DNA of 64,000 nucleotides from Roseateles saccharophilus (GCF_004342485.1 NZ_SMBU01000018.1:1-64000); one strand, 5' to 3'; numbered from the stretch's first letter, positions 43,285 to 52,658 are shown. Notes: generated by a model not told the origin, from the sequence alone. Made by a program: numbers and translations.

Positions 43285-44103
43285 TCAGTTCGGCCGGATG
43301 CTGCCGCCCAGGCTGCCCGGCGGATAGCTGTCGTTGAACAGCTGCCAGACCCGGCCCGTCTTCGCCGCCTGGCCGAAGGCCTGGCGCAGCGTGCGCCGGT
43401 CGGCCTCGCTGAGGCGCAGGCGCGACAGATAGACGCCGCTCTCCGACCAGCCCAACTCCTCCAGCGGTTCGCTGCGCACCTGCTTGAGCAGCGGCGCGAG
43501 ATCGGGCTCGGTGATCAGCGTGCTGACGAAGATGGACGCCGTCATGACGCTGGCCTGGGCGATGCCCAGGCGCAGCGCGCGGGCCACGCCGGCCGCGTCG
43601 GCCTCCTCGACGAGGCGTTTCTGCTCGCGCAGCGTGGCCACCGCGCCGTCGTAGGCCGTGCCGAAGGAGAAGCCGCGCACGACGGCGAGCCTGTAGTCGG
43701 ACCGGGCGACGAGCTCGGCCAGCGAGCGTGGCGCGGGCCGCTCGCGCGACAGCATCAGCAGGCTGGCACGCACCTGGATCAAGGGCACGAACTCGCCGTC
43801 CTGCTCGCGCGCCGGCGAGGCCGATGCGGGAATCAGCAGGTCGGCCTCGCCCGCCTCGAACATCTTCAGCAGCCGTGCCCGCGGCACGCGGCGGATCTGG
43901 AACTCGCAGCCCGCGCTGGCGGCCAGCTCGCGCAGCAGTGTCGGGTAGATGCCGCCGGCGCGTTCGCCGTCGAAGCTGACGCTCAGGCCGATGGGGGCCA
44001 TCGGCACGTCGATGGATCGCTGGCAGCCGGCCTCGGCCCAGGCCGCGGTCAACCCGGCGATCGCGCACATGCCCCGCAAGCCTGATCGCAACATCGCGTT
44101 CAT
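43285..44103 (-). CDS. Periplasmic solute-binding protein, family 3-like
   Basis: Product of 272 residues with a signal peptide (cleavage near AWA/EAG), then the amino-acid-binding-like fold: SVSFDGERAGGIYPTLLREL, GEADLLIPASASPAREQD, LAVVRGFSFGTAYDG and a C-terminal LRQAFGQAAKTGRVWQLF. It may be a sensor-like or transport receptor; no permease of the polar amino acid type is adjacent. Ligand unknown. It follows the OpuB-like gene by 24 bases on the same strand. Confidence 0.7.
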   Translation of the reverse strand: MNAMLRSGLRGMCAIAGLTAAWAEAGCQRSIDVPMAPIGLSVSFDGERAGGIYPTLLRELAASAGCEFQIRRVPRARLLKMFEAGEADLLIPASASPAREQDGEFVPLIQVRASLLMLSRERPAPRSLAELVARSDYRLAVVRGFSFGTAYDGAVATLREQKRLVEEADAAGVARALRLGIAQASVMTASIFVSTLITEPDLAPLLKQVRSEPLEELGWSESGVYLSRLRLSEADRRTLRQAFGQAAKTGRVWQLFNDSYPPGSLGGSIRPN

Positions 44104-44127
44104 GCGCTTTGCCCCATGGTCTCCGGG

Positions 44128-45681
44128 TCAGCCCCGGGTTGTTTGCGGCCTATTGTGCGGCCGGCCGGCCGCGCGCTCGAGCAGCTCGAACAGCAGTTGC
44201 ACCCCCACGGCCAGCGCGGCGGCCGGCAGCGCGCCGGCCAGCATCAGCGTGCTGTCGTTGACCGCGAGGCCTGCGACGATGCGCTCGCCCAGGCCGCCGG
44301 CGCCGACGAAGGCCGCCACCGTTGCCGTGCCCACGTTGGTGACGGCGGCGGTCTTCACGCCGGCCATCAGCGTCGGCAGGGCCAGCGGCAGCTCGATGGC
44401 GCGCAGCGTCTGCCCGCGCGTCAGGCCCAGGGCCTGGGCGGCCTGCCCGAGGCCGGCCGGCACGCCCTGCAGGCCGGCGTGGGTGTTGCGCACGATGGGC
44501 AGCAGCGCATAGACGAACAGGGCCAGCAGCGCCGGCACGAAGCCGATGCGGCCGACGAGGGCGATCAGGAAGGCCAGCAGGGCCAGCGAGGGCAGGGTCT
44601 GCAGCAGGCCCACGGCCGCCATCACCGGCGCGGCCAGACGCGGCAGCCGGTGGGCTGCGATGCCCAGCGGCACGGCCACCGCCACGGCCAGCAGCAGCGA
44701 GGCCAGCACCAGGGCCAGGTGCTGGGCGAGCAGCCGAGGCAGGTCGGGTGCCAGCAGCCGGGCCGGCAGGCCCTGGCGTGGCAGGGCCGCGGGCCCGGCC
44801 TGGCCGAGGAAGCCGTGCGCGACCTCCGCAAACGGGCGCCCCTCCAGCTCGGCCGCCGCATTGAGGCGGATCATGGTCGCCTCGGGCAGCCGGCCCGTGA
44901 GGCCGCGCAGCGGCTGCTCGTCCACCGTGGCGCGCATCAGCAGCACCGCGTCGTAGCGCGGGAAGAAGGCGCGGTCGTCCTTCAGCACGCGCACCGGCTG
45001 GCGCGCGAGCTGGGCGTCGGTCGTGTAGACGTCGATGAGGTCGACCTGGCCGCCCGCCAGCGCCGCATAGGCCAGGCCATGGTCCAGGCCGGCGCCGGGC
45101 GCGAGCCCGAGGCCGTAGGCGCGCTGCAGGGCCGGCCAGCCGTCGGCGCGGGCGATGAATTCGTGCGACAGGCCGGGTCGGAGCGCCGGGGCCTTGGCGG
45201 CGAGCTCTGAAATCGTCGTGATGCCCAAGCGCGCCGCGTCGGCCTCGCGCATGGCCAGCGCATAGCTGTTGTTGAAGCCCAGCGGCACGGCGGCCTTCAG
45301 GCCCAGGGGCGCGAGCCAGGCGTTGATCTGGGCCAGCGGTGCCTGCGCATCGGTTGTTGCGCTGCGCTTGAGCAGCTCGCGCACGATGGTGCCGGTGTAC
45401 TCGGGGTAGACGTCGATCTGGCCCTCGCGCAGCGCGGCGGCCAGGATGGCCGTGTTGCCCAGGCCCTGGCGGTGCTCGGCGGCGATGCCCTGGGCGGCCA
45501 GTGTCTGCGTGACGATCTCGCCGAGCAGATAGCTCTCGGTGAAGCGCTTGGAGCCGACGGCCAGCGGCGCCGCCGTCAGCGGGCCGGCCAACAGCGCCAG
45601 CAGGAAGGCCGCGGCCCGTGCCGGCCAGAAGCTGCGGCGGGGGCGGAGGCCAGGGGAAGCATCGGCTTGCATGCCGCCCAT
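44128..45681 (-). CDS. Fused substrate-binding and permease protein of an osmoprotectant-type ABC transporter
   Basis: Product of 517 residues. After a signal-like segment (about 20-38) comes an OpuBC/ProX-like binding domain (about 40-305) with VGSKRFTESYLLGEIVTQTL, LREGQIDVYPEYTGTI and GGQVDLIDVYTTDA. The C-terminal domain is a permease (about 315-500) with HLALVLASLLLAVAVAVPLG, LQTLPSLALLAFLIALVGR and the ATPase-contact loop QAAQALGLTRGQTLRAIELP. Substrates may be choline, betaine or related quaternary amines. No ATPase gene is next to it. ATG at 45672 is an alternative start. Confidence 0.85.
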   Translation of the reverse strand: MGGMQADASPGLRPRRSFWPARAAAFLLALLAGPLTAAPLAVGSKRFTESYLLGEIVTQTLAAQGIAAEHRQGLGNTAILAAALREGQIDVYPEYTGTIVRELLKRSATTDAQAPLAQINAWLAPLGLKAAVPLGFNNSYALAMREADAARLGITTISELAAKAPALRPGLSHEFIARADGWPALQRAYGLGLAPGAGLDHGLAYAALAGGQVDLIDVYTTDAQLARQPVRVLKDDRAFFPRYDAVLLMRATVDEQPLRGLTGRLPEATMIRLNAAAELEGRPFAEVAHGFLGQAGPAALPRQGLPARLLAPDLPRLLAQHLALVLASLLLAVAVAVPLGIAAHRLPRLAAPVMAAVGLLQTLPSLALLAFLIALVGRIGFVPALLALFVYALLPIVRNTHAGLQGVPAGLGQAAQALGLTRGQTLRAIELPLALPTLMAGVKTAAVTNVGTATVAAFVGAGGLGERIVAGLAVNDSTLMLAGALPAAALAVGVQLLFELLERAAGRPHNRPQTTRG

Positions 45682-45788
45682 GCTAGGGCAGGGGCGGCTT
45701 GTGCCGATCTGTCAACTCGTGGAAAGCGTGACATGGCGACCCCGTCGGTTCTCCCTAGAGTGGCCTCAACTTCATCCCACCTTCCTCC

Positions 45789-46214
45789 ATGAACGATCGC
45801 AACCTCGTCCGCGGCCTCGTGCTCGCGGCCATCGCGCTGGGCTTCGGCCTGGGCGCGCTGCGTTATCCCATCAACGACTTCTCCCACGCCGGGCCCGGCC
45901 TGTTCCCGCTGCTGGTCAGCAGCCTGCTGGGCATCGTGGCGGTGGTGACCATCGTGCGCTCGCGCTTCGTCGCGCCAGTGCCGCTGGTCTTCAACCCGCG
46001 CAATATCGCGCTGCTGCTGACGGCGCTGTGCAGCTTCGCCCTCGTCAGCAAGCTGCTGCACAACATGGTGGCCGGCATCGTGCTGATGACCTTCATCGCC
46101 GGCTTCGCCGCCTCGACCCGCTCCTGGCGCCGCGACCTCAAGGTCGCCGCCTGCCTCGTCGCCATCGCCTTCGGCTTCCAGAAGCTGCTCGGCCTGAACC
46201 TGCCGCTGTACTGA
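45789..46214 (+). CDS. tctB: Tripartite tricarboxylate transporter small membrane subunit TctB
   Basis: Small four-helix membrane subunit of 141 residues: GLVLAAIALGFGLGALRYP, FSHAGPGLFPLLVSSLLGIV (the PGxFP motif of the family) and a C-terminal pair of helices. Ends overlapping tctA as TGATG. Divergent from the OpuB-like gene across 107 bases that probably hold both promoters. Confidence 0.9.
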   Translation: MNDRNLVRGLVLAAIALGFGLGALRYPINDFSHAGPGLFPLLVSSLLGIVAVVTIVRSRFVAPVPLVFNPRNIALLLTALCSFALVSKLLHNMVAGIVLMTFIAGFAASTRSWRRDLKVAACLVAIAFGFQKLLGLNLPLY

Positions 46215-47725
46215 TGGACATCCTCCAGAACCTGGCTTTCGGTTTCGGCCATGCGCTGACGATGCAGAACCTGCTGTTCTGCGCCATCGGCTGCATCGTT
46301 GGCACGCTGGTGGGCCTGCTGCCCGGCCTCGGGCCGCTCGCCACCATCAGCCTGCTGCTGCCGTTGACCTACTCCATCCCCACCGGCGGGGCCCTCATCA
46401 TGCTGGCCGGCATCTACTACGGCGCCCAGTACGGCGACTCGGTCAGCGCGATCACGATGAAGATCCCGCATGCCAGCTCCATCGTGGCCTGCATCGACGG
46501 CTACCAGCTGACGCTGAAGGGCCGCACCGGCCTGGCCCTGTTCACCGCCGGCATCTCCAGCTTCATCGGCGGCACGGTGGCCATCGTCGTGCTGGCCAGC
46601 CTGGCGCCGACGCTGGGCGAGGTGGCCCTGCTGTTCGGCCCGGCGGACTACTGCTCGCTGATCCTGCTCGGCTTCTTCTGCGTCAGCTTCGTCACCACGG
46701 GCAGCCTGCTCAACGGGCTGGCCATGTGCCTGGTGGGCGTGCTGCTGGGCTCGATCGGCACCGATGTGATCTCGGGCCAGCAGCGCTACACCTTCGACCT
46801 GCCCTTCCTGATGGACGGCGTGGGCCTGGTCAGTGTGGCCCTGGGCTGCTTCGGCATCGCCGAGATCACGAAGAACCTCGATGCCCGCGAGGAGCGCTCG
46901 CCCTTCAACGGCAAGATCCACCTGATGCCCAGCTGGGCCGAGTTCAAGCGCATCATCCCCAGCGCCCTGCGTGGCAGCGTGGTGGGCTCGGCGCTCGGCA
47001 TCCTGCCCGGCGGCGGCCCGGTCATCGCGCAGTTCGCCGCCTATGCGCTGGACAAGAAGGTCAGCAAGTACAAGGACGAGATCGGCAGCGGCGCCATCGA
47101 GGGCGTGGCCGGCCAGGCCGCCGCCGACGAGGCCGCCGCGCGCACCAGCTTCATCCCGCTGATGAGCATCGGAATCCCCGAGAACCCGGTCATGGCGCTG
47201 ATGATGGCCGCCTTCATCATCAAGGGCATCCAGCCCGGGCCCAACATGATCTCGGGCCACCCCGACCTGTTCTGGGGCCTGGTGGCCAGCATGTGGGTGG
47301 GCAATGTCTTCCTCGTCGTGCTTAACGTGCCGCTGGTGCGCTACTGGCTGTCGGTGTTCAAGATTCCCTATGCGGTGCTGTTCCCGGCCATCCTGTTCTT
47401 CTGCTGCATCGGCACCTTCAGCGTCAACAACAACCTGGACGACATCTTCACGACGGCCGCCTTCGGCCTGCTGGGCTATCTCTTCGTGCGCCTGGACATG
47501 GACGCCGCGCCGCTGATGCTGGGCTTCATCCTCGGCCCCATGCAGGAGGAATATTTCCGCCGCGCGCTGCTGCTGAGCCGCGGCAGCTTCATGACCTTCG
47601 TGACGCGGCCCATCAGCGGAGGGCTGCTGGCGCTGATCGGAGTCTTCGTGGTGTGGCAGTTGGTAGTGTTCTTCCGGGCACGGCGGCGCATTGCGCCGCC
47701 TGCGGTCACGGGCGCGGCGACCTGA
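46214..47725 (+). CDS. tctA: Tripartite tricarboxylate transporter large membrane subunit TctA
   Basis: Membrane pore of 503 residues with about 12 helices. Signature regions GCIVGTLVGLLPGLGPLATI, YYGAQYGDSVSAI, LGILPGGGPVIAQFAAYALD and IPLMSIGIPENPVMALMMAAF. TctA proteins import citrate or related carboxylates together with a periplasmic TctC receptor; no TctC is encoded here, so the receptor must come from elsewhere. Confidence 0.95.
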   Translation: MDILQNLAFGFGHALTMQNLLFCAIGCIVGTLVGLLPGLGPLATISLLLPLTYSIPTGGALIMLAGIYYGAQYGDSVSAITMKIPHASSIVACIDGYQLTLKGRTGLALFTAGISSFIGGTVAIVVLASLAPTLGEVALLFGPADYCSLILLGFFCVSFVTTGSLLNGLAMCLVGVLLGSIGTDVISGQQRYTFDLPFLMDGVGLVSVALGCFGIAEITKNLDAREERSPFNGKIHLMPSWAEFKRIIPSALRGSVVGSALGILPGGGPVIAQFAAYALDKKVSKYKDEIGSGAIEGVAGQAAADEAAARTSFIPLMSIGIPENPVMALMMAAFIIKGIQPGPNMISGHPDLFWGLVASMWVGNVFLVVLNVPLVRYWLSVFKIPYAVLFPAILFFCCIGTFSVNNNLDDIFTTAAFGLLGYLFVRLDMDAAPLMLGFILGPMQEEYFRRALLLSRGSFMTFVTRPISGGLLALIGVFVVWQLVVFFRARRRIAPPAVTGAAT

Positions 47726-47735
47726 GGCAGTCTCG

Positions 47736-48209
47736 ATGCGCCGGTTGATGCGCTTGCTGGCGGGCACGGCGGGGGTGTTGGTCACGCTGCTTTTGCTGTC
47801 GCCGTGGCTGCTCTATGCGGCGATGCTCGCGAGCATCGAAGGGCGGCCGGCCAAGCCCGAACGGATGGTGCCGGCTACCGAGCAGGCCCGCATCTGGCGG
47901 TTGGCCGACGGTCAGGGCGAACTTCGCACTGAGCCGATGACCCCTTACGGCTTCGCCTGGGAACTGTTCGCGCCGACCGGGCAGCCCGCGCCCGGAGAGA
48001 CGCTCGCGTACTGGGTGTCGCGCGACTTCCTGCAGGCGCAGCCGCACCGCAACATGCTGACGTGGCACCTGTCCAATGCCGCGCTCACGATCTGGCTCAC
48101 ACGGAACTGGACCGCCGAAGAGCTGGCGTCTGCCGTGGCCCCCATCGCCAGCAAGTGGCCATCGCCGAAGACGGACTCGGCGTCAGTGGTGCCACCGGCT
48201 CAGCTCTGA
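47736..48209 (+). CDS. Unknown single-anchor membrane protein
   Basis: Product of 157 residues, not recognised. Residues of about 5-32 form a signal anchor (LLAGTAGVLVTLLLLSPWLL); the rest is probably periplasmic, with ERMVPATEQARIWRLADGQG, YWVSRDFLQAQPHRNML and LSNAALTIWLTRNWTAEELA. Small proteins with a similar SRxxL...HLS..AxxIWLTRxW pattern may relate to the region ahead of peptidoglycan glycosyltransferases, but this is a weak impression. Overlaps the convergent thioredoxin-like gene by 10 bases. Confidence 0.7.
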   Translation: MRRLMRLLAGTAGVLVTLLLLSPWLLYAAMLASIEGRPAKPERMVPATEQARIWRLADGQGELRTEPMTPYGFAWELFAPTGQPAPGETLAYWVSRDFLQAQPHRNMLTWHLSNAALTIWLTRNWTAEELASAVAPIASKWPSPKTDSASVVPPAQL

Positions 48210-48538
48210 ACGCGCAGCCGCGCGGCCAGGGCCTGCACCTCGGGTGGCACGCCCGCCGCACGGGCGTCGTCCAGATGGGCACGCAGCACGCGCCTCAGCG
48301 TCTCCGGCTGCGGCGCCAGCGGCCCGGCGAAGCGCACCTGCGTGTCGTCGGCGATCAGCAGCGTGGGGAAGGTCTCGATGTCCAGGTCACCGATCAGCTC
48401 GGCCTCGTCCTCGATGTCGATCCAGCGCACATGCAGGCCGGCCTGCGGCAGCTCGGCGCAGGTGGCCTCGAAAATTTGCTGGTAGGACTCGCAGGTGCGG
48501 CACCAGGCCGCGCAGAGGCAGGCGACATAAAGGGTCAT
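48200..48538 (-). CDS. Thioredoxin-like protein
   Basis: Cytoplasmic thioredoxin fold of 112 residues: LYVACLCAAWCRTCESYQQI with redox motif CRTC, VRWIDIEDEAELIGDLDIE, and the cis-proline loop ETFPTLLIADD. It has no signal peptide from the ATG at 48538. Role unknown; a general disulfide reductase is likely. Confidence 0.82.
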   Translation of the reverse strand: MTLYVACLCAAWCRTCESYQQIFEATCAELPQAGLHVRWIDIEDEAELIGDLDIETFPTLLIADDTQVRFAGPLAPQPETLRRVLRAHLDDARAAGVPPEVQALAARLRVQS

Positions 48539-48744
48539 GGGGCGGCATGGTGCCATGGCGGCCCGGCGGGTTCGCTCGGCACAGATCGCCGGACGGGTTG
48601 AGGGCTGCCTTGCTGGAGACTCCTTGAACACCCCTACGCTCCATCAAACGCCTGAGCAAGCCGCCCTTTCCGCCGCAACTGCGCCCTTCGGCGCGTTCAC
48701 GGCGCCGGCATGATGCGGCCGCGAACCCGCTTCCTGGATCTGCC

Positions 48745-49365
48745 GTGATCTCCAGCATCAACAGCAACGCCCTGCTCAACTACCTGACCGCCCAGTCCCA
48801 GGACGATCCGTCCTCGACCAGCGGCGCGGGCGCGCAGGCGGCTGCCCTGCTGGCCAAGGCCCACGGCAATGCCCAGGGCCAGGTCGGCACGCTGTCGGCG
48901 GCGTCACTGCAGCGCGCGGCCGGCACGGCCAGGAACGCGGCGGCGGCCCAGGGCCTGGACGGCGCCCAGAAGACCCTGGCCACCGACCTGCGCGCGGCGC
49001 TGGCCAAGGCCGGCGTCAAGCTCGGTGGCGCGGTGGAGTTCTCGGTGAGCAGCGCCGGCGCGGTCGATGTCAAGGGCAGCGAAGCCGACAAGGCCGCGGT
49101 CAAGGCCATCCTGAACGCGGACACCGGCCAGCCCGGCTTCGCGAGCCGCATCGCCACGCAGGCGCGCGACGCGCTGAAGCTCTCGTCGACGATCCAGCAG
49201 AGTGCGGCCATCTCGCAGGCCGCCAGGCTTTCCAAAAGCTCGGGCGGCGTGATCTCGCTCTACACCTCGCTGATGCAGCAGGCCGGCTCGGCGAGTGTCG
49301 TGTTCTCGGTGTCGGCCGCGTCGAGTTCGTTGAGCTATCCCGGCTCGCTCGCGGCCAACGCCTGA
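48745..49365 (+). CDS. Unknown Ala/Ser-rich protein
   Basis: Product of 206 residues, not recognised. Starts with GTG at 48745 (ISSINSNALLNYLTAQSQDD), lacks a signal peptide, and is low in aromatic residues. Predicted mainly helical with repeated Ala-rich stretches and a middle beta-like part VKLGGAVEFSVSSAGAVDVK. The Ser/Ala-rich end (SVVFSVSAASSSLSYPGSL) is reminiscent of exported or surface filament proteins, without a specific match. Codon use is like its neighbours, so it is likely a real gene. Confidence 0.65.
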   Translation: MISSINSNALLNYLTAQSQDDPSSTSGAGAQAAALLAKAHGNAQGQVGTLSAASLQRAAGTARNAAAAQGLDGAQKTLATDLRAALAKAGVKLGGAVEFSVSSAGAVDVKGSEADKAAVKAILNADTGQPGFASRIATQARDALKLSSTIQQSAAISQAARLSKSSGGVISLYTSLMQQAGSASVVFSVSAASSSLSYPGSLAANA

Positions 49366-49378
49366 GCCGCGCGCCGGA

Positions 49379-50473
49379 TCAGAACGGCGGCGTGATCCCG
49401 GTGTAGTCGCCGATCTTGTAGGCGCTGTACGGGGCGTTCATCTGCGTCGCAGTCTTCGGATTGAAGCCCGAGCTGTTGATCGTCCCGTAGCTGGCCACGA
49501 TCTCCAGGGCGGCATTCACCTCGATCACCTGGTTGTTGAACTGATCGCTGATCAGCGTGTTGCCGTTGGCCAGCCGCACCGCGCGGGTCGGCTGCGGCGT
49601 CGGGTTGCTGCCCGGGCGCAGGTTGGTGAGGTATTGCCACACGGGCCGGTCGCTGCCGTCGACCTCGACGACGCGGCTGTTGTTGGCGTCGGTGAGCAGC
49701 GTGTTGCCGTTCGGCAGCCGGCTGGCGAATGCCATGCCGCTGACGCTGCCCTGTGCCGAGAAGCTCGCGACGATCACGCTGGGCATCGCGTGGGTGACCT
49801 CGATGGCCCGGTTGTTGTTCTCGTCGGCGATCAGGATGTGGCCGTTGGCGAGCAGTTCGGCGGAGTTCGGGTTGTTCAGCTGGTTCGGGCCGGAACCCGC
49901 GACGCCGCTCTGCCCGTATTGCCACACGATGGCGTTGTCCGCGGGCCGCACCTCGATGATGCGTGAGTTGCCCTGGTCGGTGATCAGCACGTTCCCGTTC
50001 GGCAGGAAGGTGTTCTGCACCGGCGTGTTGAGCTGGTTGGGACCAAAGCCGGTGACGCCGAACTGGCCGTACTGCCAGACGATATGGTCGCCGGGGTCGA
50101 CCAGGATCACGCGGTTGTCGGGGCAGCCGGACTTCTTGCAGTTTTTGGTGGCGCCGGCCGGAGTGCCGGTGCCCGCCATCAGCGTATAGACCCCGACGCG
50201 CTCGGCGTCGTTGACGCCGACGATGGCGCCGGCCGACGTGTTCCCCAGGCCGCTGCCGAAGCTCCAGACGATGGTTCCGGCCGGGTCGATCTCGATCACG
50301 CGGTTGTTGAACTGATCGGTGATCAGCAGATTGCCCGGCATGTTGAATTGCCCGCCCGCATTCGCGGGCGTGGCCGGCAGGGCTGCGAGGGCCGTCGCGG
50401 CGGCGAGGATCGCCGCGGGAAAGTCGGGCAAGGCGCGCCTTAGGGTGCGCATCAGGGCAGGCGAGTTCGTCAT
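49379..50473 (-). CDS. Secreted beta-propeller protein with NGNxLIxDxxNxRVIEV repeats
   Basis: Product of 364 residues with a signal peptide (cleavage after about PANA/GGQ) and about six propeller blades: NLLITDQFNNRVIEIDPAG, NRVILVDPGDHIVWQYGQFG, NVLITDQGNSRIIEVRPAD, HILIADENNNRAIEV, NTLLTDANNSRVVEVDGSD, NTLISDQFNNQVIEVNAA. Each blade continues with VWQYG or a variant. Resembles NHL/PQQ-like and arylsulfotransferase-like propellers, but no catalytic residues are evident; a binding or scaffold role in the periplasm is likely. ATG at 50473 with GGAG six bases upstream. Confidence 0.75.
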   Translation of the reverse strand: MTNSPALMRTLRRALPDFPAAILAAATALAALPATPANAGGQFNMPGNLLITDQFNNRVIEIDPAGTIVWSFGSGLGNTSAGAIVGVNDAERVGVYTLMAGTGTPAGATKNCKKSGCPDNRVILVDPGDHIVWQYGQFGVTGFGPNQLNTPVQNTFLPNGNVLITDQGNSRIIEVRPADNAIVWQYGQSGVAGSGPNQLNNPNSAELLANGHILIADENNNRAIEVTHAMPSVIVASFSAQGSVSGMAFASRLPNGNTLLTDANNSRVVEVDGSDRPVWQYLTNLRPGSNPTPQPTRAVRLANGNTLISDQFNNQVIEVNAALEIVASYGTINSSGFNPKTATQMNAPYSAYKIGDYTGITPPF

Positions 50474-50704
50474 CACTCACTCCATGGGCTGGACCAAGAT
50501 GGCGCGCCCCGCGCCTGGCGCGGGGCAGTTGTCGGCGGTGCGTACCTCTGCGCGTGCCAGGGGTTCAAATGCCCAATGAAAACCCTGCCGTCAGGTATGG
50601 CTTCAACGTGAGCTTCATCCGTCCTTTGCGCGGCGCCGGGCCGTTGCGTCAGGGTTCCAGACTCGGCGTATAACGGTTGTGCCTCACTTTGACCTGGTAT
50701 CGCC

Positions 50705-51115
50705 ATGGACAAGCGTAAGCACGGCGCCGCTGGGCTGGCCGCCAGCGTTGCTACCGCCGTGATGGCCGCTGGCTGCCTCGGGACGGGGGACGAGCCCAAG
50801 CCGGCCGCGCCCGTGGCCTACGGCGCTGGGGCGTCCATCTCGGTGAGCCTCACGCTGCTGAAGGCGGACGCTGAGGCCGGGCGCAGCGCCCCGATCGTCA
50901 ACAACCATCAGGCCCAGGTTCGCTTCGCGCCCGAGGCGGAGGAGGTGCACTGTCGCGTGGAGCTGCCGTCCAGCTTCCCGTCGCTGGAGCCGGGGCGGAC
51001 GAGCAACGCCTCGCTGATCTGCGACGCGGCGGTGAGCGTCGAGCGGGTCCAGCCCGGGTTCGAGCTGCTGGAAGACGGCAGGCTGGTGGGCAAGGGCGTG
51101 GTGATAGTGCCCTAA
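50705..51115 (+). CDS. Small lipoprotein with an EF-Tu domain III-like body
   Basis: Product of 136 residues. A signal peptide ends in VMAAGC, so Cys24 is the probable lipid-bearing residue. After a Pro/Ala linker, residues of about 44-136 read like the C-terminal domain of elongation factor Tu: [18 protein letters not shown] with [11 protein letters not shown] parallels the EF-Tu stretch [30 protein letters not shown] parallels its ELPEGVEMVMPG, and [12 protein letters not shown] parallels GRTVGAGVV. The G domain and domain II are absent. Function unknown. Stop overlaps the convergent ssuB stop. Confidence 0.75.
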   Translation: MDKRKHGAAGLAASVATAVMAAGCLGTGDEPKPAAPVAYGAGASISVSLTLLKADAEAGRSAPIVNNHQAQVRFAPEAEEVHCRVELPSSFPSLEPGRTSNASLICDAAVSVERVQPGFELLEDGRLVGKGVVIVP

Positions 51116-51888
51116 CCCAGCGGCTGGCCGACGATGTGGCGCAGCACGCGCTCCTCCAGCTCCGCAAACCCTGCCGCCGCGCGCGAGCGCGGCCGGGCCA
51201 GCGACACCGTCGCATCCAGCGCGATGCCGCCGCGGTCGATGAGCAGCACGCGGTCGGCCAGGGCCACGGCCTCGGCGACGTCGTGGGTCACGAGCAGGGC
51301 CGTGAAGCCATGGTGGCGCCACAGCTGCTCGATGAGGCGGTGCATCTCCAGCCTCGTCAGCGCATCCAGCGCGCCGAGGGGCTCGTCAAGCAGCAGCAGG
51401 CGCGGGCGGTGCACCAGTGCGCGGGCCAGGGCCACGCGCTGGCGCTGGCCGCCGGAGAGCGTCGCGGGCCAGTCGCCGCCGCGGCCGGCCAGGCCGACCT
51501 GGACCAGGGCCTCCATCGCGCGCGGCTTCGCATCGGGGCCTGCGAGACCCATGGCCACGTTGTCGACGACGCGCTTCCACGGCAGCAGGCGCGCGTCCTG
51601 GAACATCAGCCGGCGTTCGTCCGCCGCGCCCGCCTCGACGAGGCCGGCCGTGGGCGTGTCCAGCCCGGCGATGAGGCGCAGCAGCGTGCTCTTGCCGCAG
51701 CCGCTGCGGCCCACCAGGGCGACGAACTCGCCCGGCGCGATGGCGAGGTCCAGGTCCTTCAGCACATGGCGCGGGCCGAAGGATTTGGCGACGCCGCGCA
51801 GCTTCAGCGCCAGGCCCTTCGGCGGTGTGGGCGCTTCATGCACGTGCTCGCGCGGCAGCACGGGCGCATCGAATTCGCTCAGCCACAT
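51112..51888 (-). CDS. ssuB: Aliphatic sulfonate ABC transporter ATPase
   Basis: ATPase of the sulfonate importer, 258 residues: Walker [21 protein letters not shown]-loop [11 protein letters not shown], signature [15 protein letters not shown], Walker [17 protein letters not shown] and switch His in VTHDVAEAV. One base separates it from ssuC. Family and gene order, rather than sequence alone, point to sulfonates instead of nitrate or taurine. Confidence 0.93.
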   Translation of the reverse strand: MWLSEFDAPVLPREHVHEAPTPPKGLALKLRGVAKSFGPRHVLKDLDLAIAPGEFVALVGRSGCGKSTLLRLIAGLDTPTAGLVEAGAADERRLMFQDARLLPWKRVVDNVAMGLAGPDAKPRAMEALVQVGLAGRGGDWPATLSGGQRQRVALARALVHRPRLLLLDEPLGALDALTRLEMHRLIEQLWRHHGFTALLVTHDVAEAVALADRVLLIDRGGIALDATVSLARPRSRAAAGFAELEERVLRHIVGQPLG

Positions 51889-51889
51889 C

Positions 51890-52654
51890 TCAGGGCGCCT
51901 CCTTCGCATAACCCCTGTGCCAGGGCAGCCAGGCGCGCTCCAGGCCGCGCGCGACCACGTCGGCCAGCTTGCCCAGCAAGGCATAGAGCAGGATGCCGAC
52001 GAGCACGATGTCGGTCTGCAGGAACTCGCGGGCATTCATCGTCAGGTAGCCGATACCGGCCTGGGCCGACAGCGTCTCGGCGACGATGAGCAGCACCCAC
52101 ATCAGCCCCAGCGAGAAGCGCAGGCCGACGAGGATGGACGGCAGCGCGCCGGGCAGGATGACTTGGGCGTACAGCTGCCAGCCGCCAAGGCCGTAGCTGC
52201 GCGCCATCTCGATGAGGTCGCGGTCGACGTTGCGGATGCCGTGGAAGGTGTTGAGGTAGACCGGGAAGAACACGCCGACCGCGACGAGCACGAGCTTGGC
52301 CGCCTCGTCGATGCCGAACCACAGGATGACCAGCGGGATCAGCGCCAGCGCCGGGATGTTGCGCAGCATCTGCAGCGTCGTGTCCAGCAGGGCCTCGGCC
52401 GCCTTCCAGGTGCCGGTGACGAGGCCGAGCAGCAGCCCCAGGCCCCCGCCCAGGGCCAGCGCGGAGAAGGCCCGTGCGGTGCTGACGGCCACGTGATGGG
52501 CCAGTTCGCCCGAGCGCAGCAGCTGCCAGAACGCGGCCAGCACGGCGGCCGGCTCGGGCAGGATGCGCGCGGACAGCAGGCCGCTGCGCGAGGCGATCTC
52601 CCAGGCGGCGAGGATGGCCGCCGGCAGCAGCCAGGGGATCAGGCGGCGCAGCAT
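51890..52654 (-). CDS. ssuC: Aliphatic sulfonate ABC transporter permease
   Basis: Inner-membrane permease of 254 residues with about six helices. LARILPEP-like start region ([16 protein letters not shown]), [21 protein letters not shown], and the ATPase-contact loop [20 protein letters not shown], then [15 protein letters not shown]. Lies between ssuD and ssuB with four- and one-base gaps. Confidence 0.93.
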   Translation of the reverse strand: MLRRLIPWLLPAAILAAWEIASRSGLLSARILPEPAAVLAAFWQLLRSGELAHHVAVSTARAFSALALGGGLGLLLGLVTGTWKAAEALLDTTLQMLRNIPALALIPLVILWFGIDEAAKLVLVAVGVFFPVYLNTFHGIRNVDRDLIEMARSYGLGGWQLYAQVILPGALPSILVGLRFSLGLMWVLLIVAETLSAQAGIGYLTMNAREFLQTDIVLVGILLYALLGKLADVVARGLERAWLPWHRGYAKEAP

Positions 52655-52658
52655 GGGG

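Noticed and set aside
50644-50674. TTGCGT...TATAAC promoter ahead of the EF-Tu-like lipoprotein
   Set aside because: The 19-base spacer and weak -35 element make it no better than chance in this sequence.
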